From Methanosarcina vacuolata Z-761 (GTDB taxonomy: Archaea; Halobacteriota; Methanosarcinia; Methanosarcinales; Methanosarcinaceae), in assembly GCF_000969905.1 (NCBI RefSeq), contig NZ_CP009520.1:4216001-4280000 (forward strand): a DNA stretch of 64,000 nt, read 5' to 3'. Made by a program: the position numbers and the translations under genes. This document shows, one piece after another, positions 38,038 through 46,921 of this stretch. Below the pieces are notes generated by a model. That model saw only the letters and a program-made list of their open reading frames with translations, searched no databases and was not told the DNA's origin. The first letter of the stretch is position 1, and each line of letters starts with the position of its first letter.

Positions 38038-38943
38038 ATGACAGAGGGAGTTCTTATTAATAAAAATGAAATTGAAAGTAAACTTGAGGCAGTTATAAAG
38101 CCGGGCTCATTTGCTGGCGAAAGCGCGGAAAAAATAGCAGAAGTAATGCTTATTCCTAAAAAAGAGATTGACATTAAACTGGAAGCCGACGTTATAACTC
38201 CTGACGCCTTTGCAGGCAAAAGTGCCGAAGAAATTGGAAACCTGGCAATCTGGCAGGGGCCAAAGACCTATCCTCTCTCCGAGTTTTTTGAAGTAATAGG
38301 CAACGGAGGAAGTTCTGCAGCCGAGACCCTCATCCGCATAAAAGGTGACGCAATAAGAGTAAAAAGAATTGGTGAAGGCATGAGCGCAGGAAAAATCGAA
38401 ATTGAAGGTTCTGCTGGCATGCACGTAGGCACCGGGATGAAAGGAGGAGAGATTGTCGTTTACGGAGACGCAGATTCCTGGGCAGGTATGGAAATGACAG
38501 GCGGACTCCTGAACATAAAAGGCAACGCTGGAGACCACGTGGGCTGCGCTTACAGAGGAAAATGGCACGGCATGAAAGGTGGACGGATCGTTATCGAAGG
38601 CTCTGCTCGCCATCAGCTTGGAGGCGGCATGGATGGCGGAGAAATTCTTGTAGAAGGCAATGTTGAAAGCTTCTGCGGAATCCGTCAGAACGGCGGGCTA
38701 ATCTTCGTAAAAGGAAACGCTCTTCGTGGAGTCGGTGCTGAAATGGCAGGAGGCACCATAGTAGTTGGAGGCAAAATCGAGCGCTTCTCCCCAGGTTTCG
38801 AATTTGTATCCATGGAAAACAGCGTCACATCCGGAGAGGTTGAACTAATAGGCGAATTCAAGAAATTTACAGGAGACTTTGCGATCAGCAAGCGGGCAAA
38901 AGGAGCGCTTTACGTGGTTGCAGATACAAACCCTGAACTCTGA
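38038..38943 (+). CDS. fmdC: Formylmethanofuran dehydrogenase subunit C
   Basis: This 301-residue protein has a right-handed beta-helix related to the C-terminal domain of glutamate synthase. Repeated GxxxGxxxGG turns are seen from about residue 115 to 255 (MHVGTGMKGGEIVVYGDADS, WAGMEMTGG, DHVGCAYRGKWHGMKGG and so on). It scaffolds FmdA, FmdB and FmdD. The N-terminal 60 residues contain two similar PGSFAGESAEKIAEV / PDAFAGKSAEEIGNL segments, an internal duplication. GAGGT lies before ATG 38038. Confidence 0.93.
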   Translation: MTEGVLINKNEIESKLEAVIKPGSFAGESAEKIAEVMLIPKKEIDIKLEADVITPDAFAGKSAEEIGNLAIWQGPKTYPLSEFFEVIGNGGSSAAETLIRIKGDAIRVKRIGEGMSAGKIEIEGSAGMHVGTGMKGGEIVVYGDADSWAGMEMTGGLLNIKGNAGDHVGCAYRGKWHGMKGGRIVIEGSARHQLGGGMDGGEILVEGNVESFCGIRQNGGLIFVKGNALRGVGAEMAGGTIVVGGKIERFSPGFEFVSMENSVTSGEVELIGEFKKFTGDFAISKRAKGALYVVADTNPEL

Positions 38944-38953
38944 GGTGAGAACT

Positions 38954-39343
38954 ATGGAAGTAATACTCATTAGCGGAAGTACGATTAATGAAGGCAGGCT
39001 TGCCAAAGGCGGGGACAAGTTTACAGACGAGTACACTATAGAGTGTGCATCGTGCTGGATTTCACCTGTAGATTTTGCATCACTTTGCTCTCCTTCTAAA
39101 GTAAAAGTAACAAGTCGGAACGGAAAACATTCGATTGTTGTTTACACAAAATGTACGGATGCAGTCCAGCCAGGACAGGTATTTATGCCAAGAGCCATCT
39201 GGTCGAATGTTATCATTGATCCTGATACTCTTTCCACGGGTTCTCCCCTCTATAAGGGTGCCCCGGTAACAATTGAGCCCACTGAAGAAGAGGTCCTTAG
39301 TGCCGAAGATGTAGTATTGAAAATTTATATCGGAGGGCAGTGA
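38954..39343 (+). CDS. fmdD: Formylmethanofuran dehydrogenase subunit D
   Basis: This 129-residue protein corresponds to the C-terminal molybdopterin-dinucleotide-binding domain of molybdenum/tungsten oxidoreductases, encoded separately from FmdB. MEVILISGSTINEGRLAKGG and CTDAVQPGQVFMPRAIWSN are family features. GAGGTGAG precedes ATG 38954; upstream in-frame ATG codons lie within fmdC and are ignored. The stop overlaps the fmdB start region. Confidence 0.93.
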   Translation: MEVILISGSTINEGRLAKGGDKFTDEYTIECASCWISPVDFASLCSPSKVKVTSRNGKHSIVVYTKCTDAVQPGQVFMPRAIWSNVIIDPDTLSTGSPLYKGAPVTIEPTEEEVLSAEDVVLKIYIGGQ

Positions 39344-39345
39344 GT

Positions 39346-40647
39346 ATGATTTACAAAAACATAGTCTGTCCGGTCTGCGGGGCATCCTGTGACGATATCC
39401 AGGTTGAATTCGGAGACGGAAAGATTGAAGCTAAAAACGCATGTAAGATGGGAAATGCCAAATTTCAGGAAGTTGTAAGTTCCCACAGGCTCAGGCAGCC
39501 CCTTATAAAGAGCGAAGGAAAATTAACCCCTGCCGCCTGGGATGAAGCTCTTGAAAGAGCAGCCGACATCCTTGTTTCGGCAAAGCGCCCCCTACTGTTC
39601 ATGGGCAGTGAAACCTCCTGTGAAGCACATGAAATAGGGCTCAAGATAGGGGAATACCTTGGTGCAATTGTTGATTCCAATGCCACTATCTGCCACGGGC
39701 CAACAGCTATGGGAATTCAGGAATCCGGGAAAGTCGGTGCAACTGAAGGTCAAAAGAAAAACAGGGCAGACCTCCTGGTTTACTGGGGAACCAATCCTCT
39801 TGAATCCATGCCGAGACAGATGTCAAGGTACGCAGTTTTCCCGAGAGGTTACTGGACAAAACGCGGACGTTTCGACAGGACAGTTATCACTATAGACCCG
39901 AGAAAAACTCCAACTGCTGAAGCATCCGACCTTCACGTACAGCTCAAACCCGGCTCGGATTACGAACTGATTAGCGCACTTATGACCCTTCTTCACGGAA
40001 AAACTCCCCATCCGTCGGTAGAAGAGATCACAGGAGTTCCTATTCCCGTCATGGAAGAAATGCTCGATATGATGAAGAACTGCACCTTCGGAGCAATCTC
40101 AGTGGGGCTCGGGCTTTCCTCATCCATCGGAAAACACAGGAATGCCGAAATTGCCATGAATTTTGTAAAGGAGCTGAATAATTTCTCCAAGTTTACCCTC
40201 GGAGCTCTCCGTGGCCACTGTAACGTTGCAGGTTTTAACCAGGTTGCTTCCTACATGTACGGGTACCCCTTCGGGCTTGACTTCATGCGTGGACATCCAC
40301 GTTACAACCCTGGAGAATTCACAACCGTAGATTTGCTTAGAGAAAAGGACGTGGATGCAGCTCTTGTAATGTGTGCTGACCTTGTCTGCCACATCCCTGC
40401 AGATTGCGCTTCTTTACTTGCTGAGATGCCCATGATTTGTCTGGATATCGCTCCCTGCCCGACCGTGGCTGCTTCGGATATTGTACTTCCAGGAGTCATT
40501 GACGCTATGGAATGCGATGGGACTTTCTACAGGCTGGACGACGTTGCCGTGCACTTCGAACCTTTCACAAGCTCGCCTTTCGAGTTTACGAAGAGCAATG
40601 AAGATACCCTGAAGCAGCTCTTTGAGAAAATCAAGGCACGAAAATAA
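39346..40647 (+). CDS. fmdB: Formylmethanofuran dehydrogenase catalytic subunit B
   Basis: This 433-residue molybdopterin subunit reduces CO2 to formate. CPVCGASCDDI with CKMGNAKF forms the N-terminal [4Fe-4S] site. The cysteine of ATICHGPTAMG is the expected metal ligand (cysteine, not selenocysteine). GGAGG ends 9 nt before ATG 39346; GTG 39340 is also possible. It is the last gene of fmdEFACDB. Mo- versus W-type is not decidable from the residues I can see; operon order and the operator favour the molybdenum form. Confidence 0.94.
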   Translation: MIYKNIVCPVCGASCDDIQVEFGDGKIEAKNACKMGNAKFQEVVSSHRLRQPLIKSEGKLTPAAWDEALERAADILVSAKRPLLFMGSETSCEAHEIGLKIGEYLGAIVDSNATICHGPTAMGIQESGKVGATEGQKKNRADLLVYWGTNPLESMPRQMSRYAVFPRGYWTKRGRFDRTVITIDPRKTPTAEASDLHVQLKPGSDYELISALMTLLHGKTPHPSVEEITGVPIPVMEEMLDMMKNCTFGAISVGLGLSSSIGKHRNAEIAMNFVKELNNFSKFTLGALRGHCNVAGFNQVASYMYGYPFGLDFMRGHPRYNPGEFTTVDLLREKDVDAALVMCADLVCHIPADCASLLAEMPMICLDIAPCPTVAASDIVLPGVIDAMECDGTFYRLDDVAVHFEPFTSSPFEFTKSNEDTLKQLFEKIKARK

Positions 40648-41062
40648 GTTAAACCTGTTTTCACGGATTCTTTTAAAGGATAGTGCAAAACAAATAGATG
40701 GTGTGAGAGTGATTAAAGCTCTCACTTTTTTTCTTTTCATTTTCCTGTGGGCAGAATGCCAAAATTTGGCGATAAAGGTCAAATTAAAAATCATTTTATT
40801 TTGAATATTTTGAAGAGTGTCAAAATTTTTTAATATTGCCTGCTGTTTGATGCCGTAAGGTCTCAACTTCTTATTTTTCAACCCTTTCCCTTTCTTCTTT
40901 CCATTACTTTAGTATATTTTTTTCTTCAATATCGGGAAGCTTTCATAACTGCGACCGTAGTTGAAGTTTAAGTAATTATTTAATATGTGCGGGTACATCT
41001 ATGACTTGCTAGAATTGTCTGAATAGCCAGTGAACAAAGTATTGAAAAAGGAGTAGGTGAAA
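40648..41062. other. Intergenic region after fmdB
   Basis: There is no gene here. AAAGCTCTCACTTTTTTTC near 40715-40733 is preceded by GTGAGAGTGATTAAAGC; the resulting GTGAGAG/CTCTCAC hairpin followed by a T-run is a good terminator candidate for the fmd operon. Confidence 0.5.
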
Positions 41063-41815
41063 ATGTCACAGGAAAATAAAAACGATAAGCTTTATTACGT
41101 TATCGTTGCGCTATCCGTTGTTCTGGTGTTGATGTCAGCAACGATATACGCCATTTCACAGAGTGGGTCCGAAGATAATACGGAAAATACTATTTCCATT
41201 AGTGGATATGCTGAACAGAAAGTTATCCCTGATACGGCAACAATGAACATCGGTGTTGTAATTCAATCTGAAACTGCAAAGGAAGCGACAGATAAAAACG
41301 CAGCCCTTATGAACGCTGTAATAGCAGAACTCAAAGCAATGGGATTGCAGGACAAGGAAATACAGACATCGTATGTTTCCGTATACCCAGTATACAACTA
41401 TGATGCAAATGATACGCAAACAATCAAAGGTTACTCTGCATCCAATAGTGTGCAGGTCACAACCAAAAATCTCGACAACCTGAGTGAGATCATTGATAGG
41501 TCCACAGCCGCAGGCGCTAATAATATTGGAAGCGTTTCATTCTCAGTATCAGATGACAAGCAAAAACAGCTTCGTGAAGACCTGATGAATAAGGCAGTAG
41601 CAGATGCATCCTCTAAAGCCACTACGCTTGCTAAGAGCCTGGGTGTTGAGATAAACGGCGTGCAGACGTCATCTGTAAGTGAAACCGGCGTCTCCGGAGT
41701 AGATTCCAAATACGACATGCAAACCGAAACAGCAGCAGGAGCAGTGTCCACTCCAATTCAGCCAGGCGAGTCTACCGTCTCAATGTCAGTACAGGTCACT
41801 TACTACATTGAATAA
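41063..41815 (+). CDS. SIMPL-domain (DUF541) exported protein
   Basis: This 250-residue protein has one N-terminal membrane anchor (LYYVIVALSVVLVLMSATIYA). A SIMPL domain follows, with the typical ISGYAEQKVIPDTATMNIGV opening, ELKAMGLQDKEIQTSYVSVYPVY, and KATTLAKSLGVEINGVQ. Bacterial relatives form oligomeric periplasmic channels or respond to stress; the archaeal role is unknown. AAGGAG lies 9 nt before ATG 41063, favouring it over GTG 41057. It is transcribed alone. Confidence 0.85.
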   Translation: MSQENKNDKLYYVIVALSVVLVLMSATIYAISQSGSEDNTENTISISGYAEQKVIPDTATMNIGVVIQSETAKEATDKNAALMNAVIAELKAMGLQDKEIQTSYVSVYPVYNYDANDTQTIKGYSASNSVQVTTKNLDNLSEIIDRSTAAGANNIGSVSFSVSDDKQKQLREDLMNKAVADASSKATTLAKSLGVEINGVQTSSVSETGVSGVDSKYDMQTETAAGAVSTPIQPGESTVSMSVQVTYYIE

Positions 41816-41862
41816 GGATTTAGACAAGTGGTTTGAGCACTGAAGTATATAAATGATCAGGA

Positions 41863-41890
41863 GTTGCAGATAAAGAAGGTTATTTGCAAC
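41863..41890 (+). terminator. Hairpin after the SIMPL gene
   Basis: GTTGCAGATAA at 41863-41873 pairs with TTATTTGCAAC at 41880-41890 with one mismatch, about 50 bp after the stop. No perfect T-run follows at once. The rest of 41891-42285 holds no gene. Confidence 0.4.
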
Positions 41891-42285
41891 TTCTCAGATC
41901 AATGCGTCTTCTTGTATAATCTATCGATTGACGCCTATGGGCTTCTTTTTTTACTTTTTATATGTGATTTTATGGGAGCTGGAATGTATTTTATCCTGAA
42001 ATTTATCCTGAAATAATTTCGCCTTAAAACTCTCTTTGATATACACGGATTTGTAGTAAAACCTGTATATTTTTCCTATTCAATATACGAACTTTTAGTT
42101 CAAAAGATTCGTATTTTGAAGATACGAGAATACAAGTCTTGTAAGAAAATCTAAATATTATTAGATAGTGGCGTATATCTTTAAAAAGTAAAATTATTTT
42201 GGATAAAACATTCTCTTGCTATCAGCAAAAAAGATATTAACGATCTCTCACGAACCCTTCTTTGCTGATAACAAAAAGGATTTTA

Positions 42286-43398
42286 TTATTTAACCAGATT
42301 GTAAGCCCATTCGATCCATTCACAGAGGCATTGTAAATCCTCTTTCTCGACGGTAGCACCGCACCAGATGCGCAAACCCGAAGGGGCATCACGGTAAGAA
42401 CCGATGTCATAAGCAACTTTTTCTTTCTCAAGCGTTTTAATCAGTTCTTTAAGCTTTTCATCGGATAAATCAACTTTAAAGCAGACACTGGTACTGGACC
42501 TTATCTCTTTTGTTTCCGCTAAGAAATGAATCCAGTTGTTTTTAGCAACAAATGCCTCAAAGACCGCCAGATTATCATTTGTCCGCTGAATAAGTGGCTT
42601 AAGCCCTCCGACAGACTCTGCCCATTTTAGTGTTGCCAGCCAATCTTCATTAGCCAGCATAGATGGGGTGTTAATAGTAGAGCCTTCAAAAATCTCCTTA
42701 TTCAGTTTATCGCCTTTGGTCAGTCGGAAAATCTTGGGTAATGGCCAGGCAGGAGTATAGCTTTCTAACCGCTGAACAGCCCGCGGGGATAAAATCAGCA
42801 TTCCGTGTGCACCTTCCCCACCTAAAACCTTCTGCCATGAGAAGGTAATGACATCCAGTTTATGGTAGGGTATATCCATAGCAAATATAGCAGATGTGGC
42901 ATCGCAAAGCGTGAGCCCTTCCCGGTCATCAGGAATCCAATCGCCATTGGGTACTTTGACTCCGCTAGTAGTTCCATTCCAGACAAAGACGACATCATTC
43001 TTGAAATCGACCTTCTTTAAATCTGGTAATTTCCCGTATTCTGCCTCAAAAACTCTGACATCTTTTAATTTTAACTGTTTAGTGATGTCGGTTGCCCATC
43101 CTTTACTGAAAGATTCCCAAACAAGGACATCAACCCCGCGGCACCCTAGCATGGACCACAAGCACATTTCAAAAGCGCCTGTATCGGAAGCCGGTACAAT
43201 ACCTACCAGATAATCATCAGGAAGTCCAAGCATATCTCTTGTTCTTTTAATCGCTTCAGCTAATTTTTCCTTGCCAGGTTTGCTCCGGTGTGACCGGCCA
43301 AAAGGTGTATCCTTCAGCTCTTCAACAGAATAACCTGGATGTTTGGCACAAGGCCCAGACGAAAAACAAGGATTATTAGGAACTCGTGTTGGTTTCAT
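42286..43398 (-). CDS. serC: Phosphoserine aminotransferase
   Basis: This 370-residue PLP enzyme of serine biosynthesis converts 3-phosphohydroxypyruvate and glutamate to phosphoserine. It is of the variant SerC type found in alphaproteobacteria and Methanosarcina. The opening is [49 protein letters not shown] and DATSAIFAM follow, and the PLP lysine lies in [19 protein letters not shown] lies 9 nt before ATG 43398. An inverted-repeat element sits only 18 bp upstream of the start, inside the expected leader. Confidence 0.92.
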   Translation of the reverse strand: MKPTRVPNNPCFSSGPCAKHPGYSVEELKDTPFGRSHRSKPGKEKLAEAIKRTRDMLGLPDDYLVGIVPASDTGAFEMCLWSMLGCRGVDVLVWESFSKGWATDITKQLKLKDVRVFEAEYGKLPDLKKVDFKNDVVFVWNGTTSGVKVPNGDWIPDDREGLTLCDATSAIFAMDIPYHKLDVITFSWQKVLGGEGAHGMLILSPRAVQRLESYTPAWPLPKIFRLTKGDKLNKEIFEGSTINTPSMLANEDWLATLKWAESVGGLKPLIQRTNDNLAVFEAFVAKNNWIHFLAETKEIRSSTSVCFKVDLSDEKLKELIKTLEKEKVAYDIGSYRDAPSGLRIWCGATVEKEDLQCLCEWIEWAYNLVK

Positions 43399-43416
43399 TT
43401 TATCATTTCCTTTTTT

Positions 43417-43504
43417 GGTACTGTTAAGTCTTAGGGGGATAAGACATTTTCTAGCTATATGTGAACATGCAATTATAACCATCCCCCTAAGACTTAACAG
43501 TACC
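43417..43504. repeat. 88-bp element with perfect 24-bp terminal inverted repeats
   Basis: The left arm (43417-43440) begins GGTACTGTTAAGTCTTAGGG and the right arm (43481-43504) is its exact reverse complement; the spacer is 40 bp. It lies between the serC promoter region and its ribosome-binding site. It looks like a miniature transposon. Flanking duplications are not clear (T-rich on both sides). Confidence 0.85.
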
Positions 43505-43682
43505 GCTTTTCGGATAAGAACTAAGAACACATCGAGTTAGAAAACCAACCAGTCCTGTTTACATTATCCATGTTCTTAGAATTGGATTCCTTAACACCCC
43601 AGGCCCTCTACTATTTAAAGACGTTTTTATTTATCTTTTCGTGCTACTTTTGCACGGTCAAAACCGATGTTCTTAACCACCA

Positions 43683-43897
43683 AGCCTGTTGAAAACAAAG
43701 GATTCTTCGAGGGACGGAAGGATTTACCTGCTAGAGTTCACCGATAAAGGAAAAAAGGTGGTTGAGATCGGAAACTGGGTAGATATGAAGTTTTTTGAGA
43801 AGATTTAGTAAATTCTGAACGAAGAAGAACTTGAAGTTATGGAGAGAATCTGTAAAAAAAATCGCTGCTGGGCTTGAAGAGAAAAAAGATGATTGAT
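43683..43897 (+). pseudogene. MarR-family regulator, 3' remnant
   Basis: The frame reads KDSSRDGRIYLLEFTDKGKK, typical of the MarR wing and following helix. It continues KVVEIGNWVDMKFFEKI to two stops, then LNEEELEVMERI. After a frame change near the A-run at 43854-43861 it gives KIAAGLEEKKDD. The 5' half is missing. It is a clear decayed regulator just upstream of purN. Confidence 0.6.
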
Positions 43898-43989
43898 GAA
43901 CGACGAATTAGACACATATATGATACCTGCCGCAAATATGACCGTAATGTCCTGACAATAATTAAATTTCACCGCCGGAGTTACAGATT

Positions 43990-44604
43990 ATGGAAAGTGA
44001 AAATACAAAGAAATTACATATCGCAATATTTGCTTCCCACAGAGGAACTAATATGCAAGCGATTATTGATGCTTGCAAAATAGGAGATTTGAACGGGGAA
44101 ATATGTGCTGTTATAAGCAATAACTCAAATTCGCAAGCCCTGGAAAAAGCAAGAATAGCAGGGATTCCTGAATATCACCTAAGTAATAAAACACATCCAG
44201 AAGAAGAAGAATTAGATGAAGCAATATGTAAAGTCCTAACTGAAAGTGGCGCAGATATAGTCGCCCTTGCAGGATATATGAAAAAACTAGGACCTAAGGT
44301 TTTAAAACAGTACAAAGGCCGTATACTTAACATTCATCCTTCACTCTTGCCCAAATATGGTGGCAAAGGAATGTATGGAATCCACGTACACAGAGCGGTT
44401 ATTGATGCAGGAGAGAATACAACGGGGGTTACAATTCATTTGGTAGAGGAGGAATATGATGCAGGGAAGATAATTCGGCAATGTGAAATTGAAGTTCTGG
44501 AGGGCGATACAATAGATACATTGTCAAAAAAGGTACTTGAAAAAGAAAACTCCTTCTATGTGGAGACCTTGAGATTAATAAGCGAAGGTGTAATTAAATT
44601 GTAA
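43990..44604 (+). CDS. purN: Phosphoribosylglycinamide formyltransferase
   Basis: This 204-residue enzyme transfers the formyl group of a folate-type carrier to GAR in purine synthesis. FASHRGTNMQAIIDACK is the phosphate-binding opening. VALAGYMKKLG, ILNIHPSLLPKYGG (with the catalytic His) and GVTIHLVEEEYDAGKII (with the catalytic Asp) are all present. GGAG lies 9 nt before ATG 43990. It is a solitary gene; composition is somewhat more AT-rich than fmd. Confidence 0.92.
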   Translation: MESENTKKLHIAIFASHRGTNMQAIIDACKIGDLNGEICAVISNNSNSQALEKARIAGIPEYHLSNKTHPEEEELDEAICKVLTESGADIVALAGYMKKLGPKVLKQYKGRILNIHPSLLPKYGGKGMYGIHVHRAVIDAGENTTGVTIHLVEEEYDAGKIIRQCEIEVLEGDTIDTLSKKVLEKENSFYVETLRLISEGVIKL

Positions 44605-44713
44605 TGGCAGAGACGGCAACGACAATATAGAATAGAGTATATAACGGAATTTAAAGCGGTGACATGGACATATCCTGTTGCTTGAAGCAGACTGCGCCAG
44701 AGCGAGCTGATCA

Positions 44714-45544
44714 TTAAAATTCCTGAGCCTCTGAAGTTCGAAATATTATTGCATGATATTTGTATTCGTAATACATTGATTTTACAAAAGTAATTTCAAA
44801 ATTATATTTATCGGCTATTTTTTTAATTGCACTTGGATTATGAGAAAACCCGAGAATATCTCTGGGGTGACTATTCAAGCTTGCCGATAATATAACTTTA
44901 AATTCAAAAGCGATTTTGCGCAAAATACTTAAGAAGTTTGCGTCTTGTGAAAACAGTCCTATTTTCCATAATGGATATAATCGAGGGTCCAGTATGTCGA
45001 ATAACACTATTTTACCCCCTTTATTAAGATAATTTGATGCATTAAAGATAAAGTTATCAATTTCTTGCAATGTCAAATACTGAACCACTCCAGCTGCAGT
45101 TATTCGATCAAAGGAGTATTCCAGTTTGTCCCAGACAGTTTTATCATCAGCCTGAATTAACAATATATTCCCACATTTTTTTTCCCTGATTTTTTTGCTT
45201 GCTTCATCAAGCATGGATGCGGAAAAATCAACTCCTACAAGCTGTTCATATTCCGGCGCATAGTAAACCAGGAGCTCGCCTGCACCGCATCCAAAGTCAA
45301 GCAGGGTTTTGCCCCCACCAAGGTGGAATAGTTTTTCCCTGGCTTCCATGGAAATAAATTCCTCATCTGAAAATCTGTGGCCACCGTCTCTCCGATCTGC
45401 AAAAAATTCTACCCAAAAATCCTTTAGTTTGGATACGTTTTTTTCACTTTCCCCAAACATTCTTCCTCTACCCCAAATCCCACTTTTTTCTATATCTTCC
45501 CATAATATCAAAAATGAGTTATTATTTAAGAGCTTATATCGCAT
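44714..45544 (-). CDS. SAM-dependent methyltransferase (class I)
   Basis: This 276-residue protein has motif I TLLDFGCGAGELLVYYAPEY, motif II GVDFSASMLDEAS, and AAGVVQYLTLQEID and KGGKIVLFDILDP later on. The C-terminal part is longer than in the importer-linked pair and not closely related to them. The first 28 residues are unusual; an internal ATG (MFGESEKN) is preceded by GAGGAAG and could be the true start. No neighbours suggest a substrate. Confidence 0.72.
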   Translation of the reverse strand: MRYKLLNNNSFLILWEDIEKSGIWGRGRMFGESEKNVSKLKDFWVEFFADRRDGGHRFSDEEFISMEAREKLFHLGGGKTLLDFGCGAGELLVYYAPEYEQLVGVDFSASMLDEASKKIREKKCGNILLIQADDKTVWDKLEYSFDRITAAGVVQYLTLQEIDNFIFNASNYLNKGGKIVLFDILDPRLYPLWKIGLFSQDANFLSILRKIAFEFKVILSASLNSHPRDILGFSHNPSAIKKIADKYNFEITFVKSMYYEYKYHAIIFRTSEAQEF

Positions 45545-45781
45545 GGCGGCTTAAATATATCCTTATTTATTTTCTACTAAAAAGACAATATTTCAATCAG
45601 TGATATCTTATTTAAATTATTAATGACATTTAATTTTTATGTTTAGCAGTTTATATTCCTTATTTTTTCTGTGTTCGATCTAAAATCGTAAAAATATAAC
45701 CCTATTTATTTTTTCATTCGGGAAAGGCTTGTGATTCCCTCTTTAATACCGTAGTAATTTACGCTTATCTCTACAATTATT

Positions 45782-45803
45782 GGCCTAAATCGAAATTTAG
45801 GCC
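45782..45803. repeat. Perfect hairpin, 9-bp arms
   Basis: GGCCTAAAT and ATTTAGGCC are separated by CGAA. It lies in the 384-bp gap 45545-45928 between two minus-strand genes, which is otherwise empty. It could terminate the gene at 45929-46411 or act upstream of the methyltransferase. Confidence 0.5.
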
Positions 45804-45928
45804 TAAATTAAGACATAATTATTTTAGAGAATTATTATTCACCTTAATTGATGGAAAAAAGAGAAATAATGTCTAATTTGATAGTAAGTCTAATAGAACC
45901 CTGGTTACACTCAGATTCCAGGATTAGG

Positions 45929-46411
45929 TTATTTTTTCAAAGTCCCGACTACAGGATAACCCTTTAATATTTTACCCCCGTGTGGCGTCTTGTCCATTTT
46001 TCCAGTGAGGTCTGTCCCAGCATTGCATCCGTTGTGAGTGCCATTTTTCCAAATATCACTATCAGATACATTATAGACCTGGCCTTGATAGGCAACGTAT
46101 ACCGTCCCATTTTTACCGTTGTACTCTGCAAGTTCTTTAAGTGTATATTCTTTTAGTTCCGATACCCCTGTCACATTCTGCATTTCAGTTGCGTTCTGTC
46201 TTTCAGTTGGAGAAACTGCTTCAGCAAGAGTTATTTCTGTAATAGGAGTTTCATTTACAGCTTCAGTTATAGCTCCAGCTGGAGCTACAGCCTGTTCAGA
46301 GTTTCCTGTTTCATTTGGAGTTACCGGTTTATTTCCTGCACATCCTATTGCGAGGAATATGCCGAACAACACTGCCAATACAATCAGCGCTTTTCTCACT
46401 ATTTCACCCAT
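45929..46411 (-). CDS. Lipoprotein with cytochrome b5-like heme/steroid-binding domain
   Basis: This protein of about 160 residues has a lipoprotein signal peptide ending LAIGC and a Thr/Glu/Pro-rich linker of about 60 residues. A compact cytochrome b5-like domain follows: EYTLKELAEYNGKNGTVYVA, YNVSDSDIWKNGTHNGCNAG, TPHGGKILKGYPVVG. The two conserved histidines (in GTHNGC and TPHGG) could ligate heme. The start is ATG 46411 or GTG 46399. Anchored outside the membrane, it may take part in electron transfer; that is inferred. Confidence 0.75.
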   Translation of the reverse strand: MGEIVRKALIVLAVLFGIFLAIGCAGNKPVTPNETGNSEQAVAPAGAITEAVNETPITEITLAEAVSPTERQNATEMQNVTGVSELKEYTLKELAEYNGKNGTVYVAYQGQVYNVSDSDIWKNGTHNGCNAGTDLTGKMDKTPHGGKILKGYPVVGTLKK

Positions 46412-46546
46412 ACAACGTAAGTGTTGTATCCTGAAATGATTTCGCAGATTCAAAACCAGTTGAAAGTTTACATAAAATACAATAGCAGGTAAAGAAAAAG
46501 TTAAACGTTGAATAAATTCCAGTTACCTCTTGATAATGTAGATTAT

Positions 46547-46648
46547 GGCTCTTCGTTGTTTTGTGTGGATATTCTCGTAATGTACTCATTAAAAACAATA
46601 CGGTCTTGAATTGAAAATCATCTTATCCATAGAAAATGACTAAGAGCC
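46547..46648 (-). repeat. 102-bp miniature inverted-repeat element, copy D, with target duplication
   Basis: It starts GGCTCTTCGTTGTTTTGTG and ends CTAAGAGCC, in the same orientation as copy B. It is flanked by TAGATTAT on both sides (46539-46546 and 46649-46656), a clear 8-bp target-site duplication. This shows the family moves by transposition and that this copy is relatively young. Confidence 0.9.
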
Positions 46649-46683
46649 TAGATTATTTTGTAAATTCCATGTAGAGACTACAT

Positions 46684-46778
46684 ATCACCGTTATGATTAC
46701 AAATCACCGTTATGATTACAAATCACCGTTATGATTACAAATCACCGTTATGATTACAAATCACCGTTATGATTACAA
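46684..46778. repeat. Tandem repeat, 19-bp unit, 5 copies
   Basis: Five exact copies of ATCACCGTTATGATTACAA follow each other, and a degenerate sixth begins at 46779. There are no spacers, so it is not a CRISPR array. It sits downstream of two minus-strand genes. Confidence 0.9.
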
Positions 46779-46852
46779 ATCACAGTCATGTGGTGTATGT
46801 CCAGAACTGCTGATCCCCGCGTCTTTATTCCTTCGATATCGAAAGCCAGATA

Positions 46853-46882
46853 GGAGGCTTACTTAGTTGTTGCTAAGCCTCC
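46853..46882 (-). terminator. Hairpin downstream of the hypothetical gene at 46922
   Basis: GGAGGCTTA (46853-46861) and TAAGCCTCC (46874-46882) form a 9-bp stem with a 12-nt loop, 40 bp past the stop of the minus-strand gene. A terminator role is plausible, although no T-run follows directly. Confidence 0.4.
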
Positions 46883-46921
46883 AAAGAAATTTCTGTGACT
46901 TTTTGTTCCTTATCCTTAGAT

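Noticed and set aside
46684-46778. CGTTATG units as a cluster of ModE half-sites
   Set aside because: The units lack the inverted CATAACG partner at N10 spacing and lie downstream of genes rather than in a promoter.
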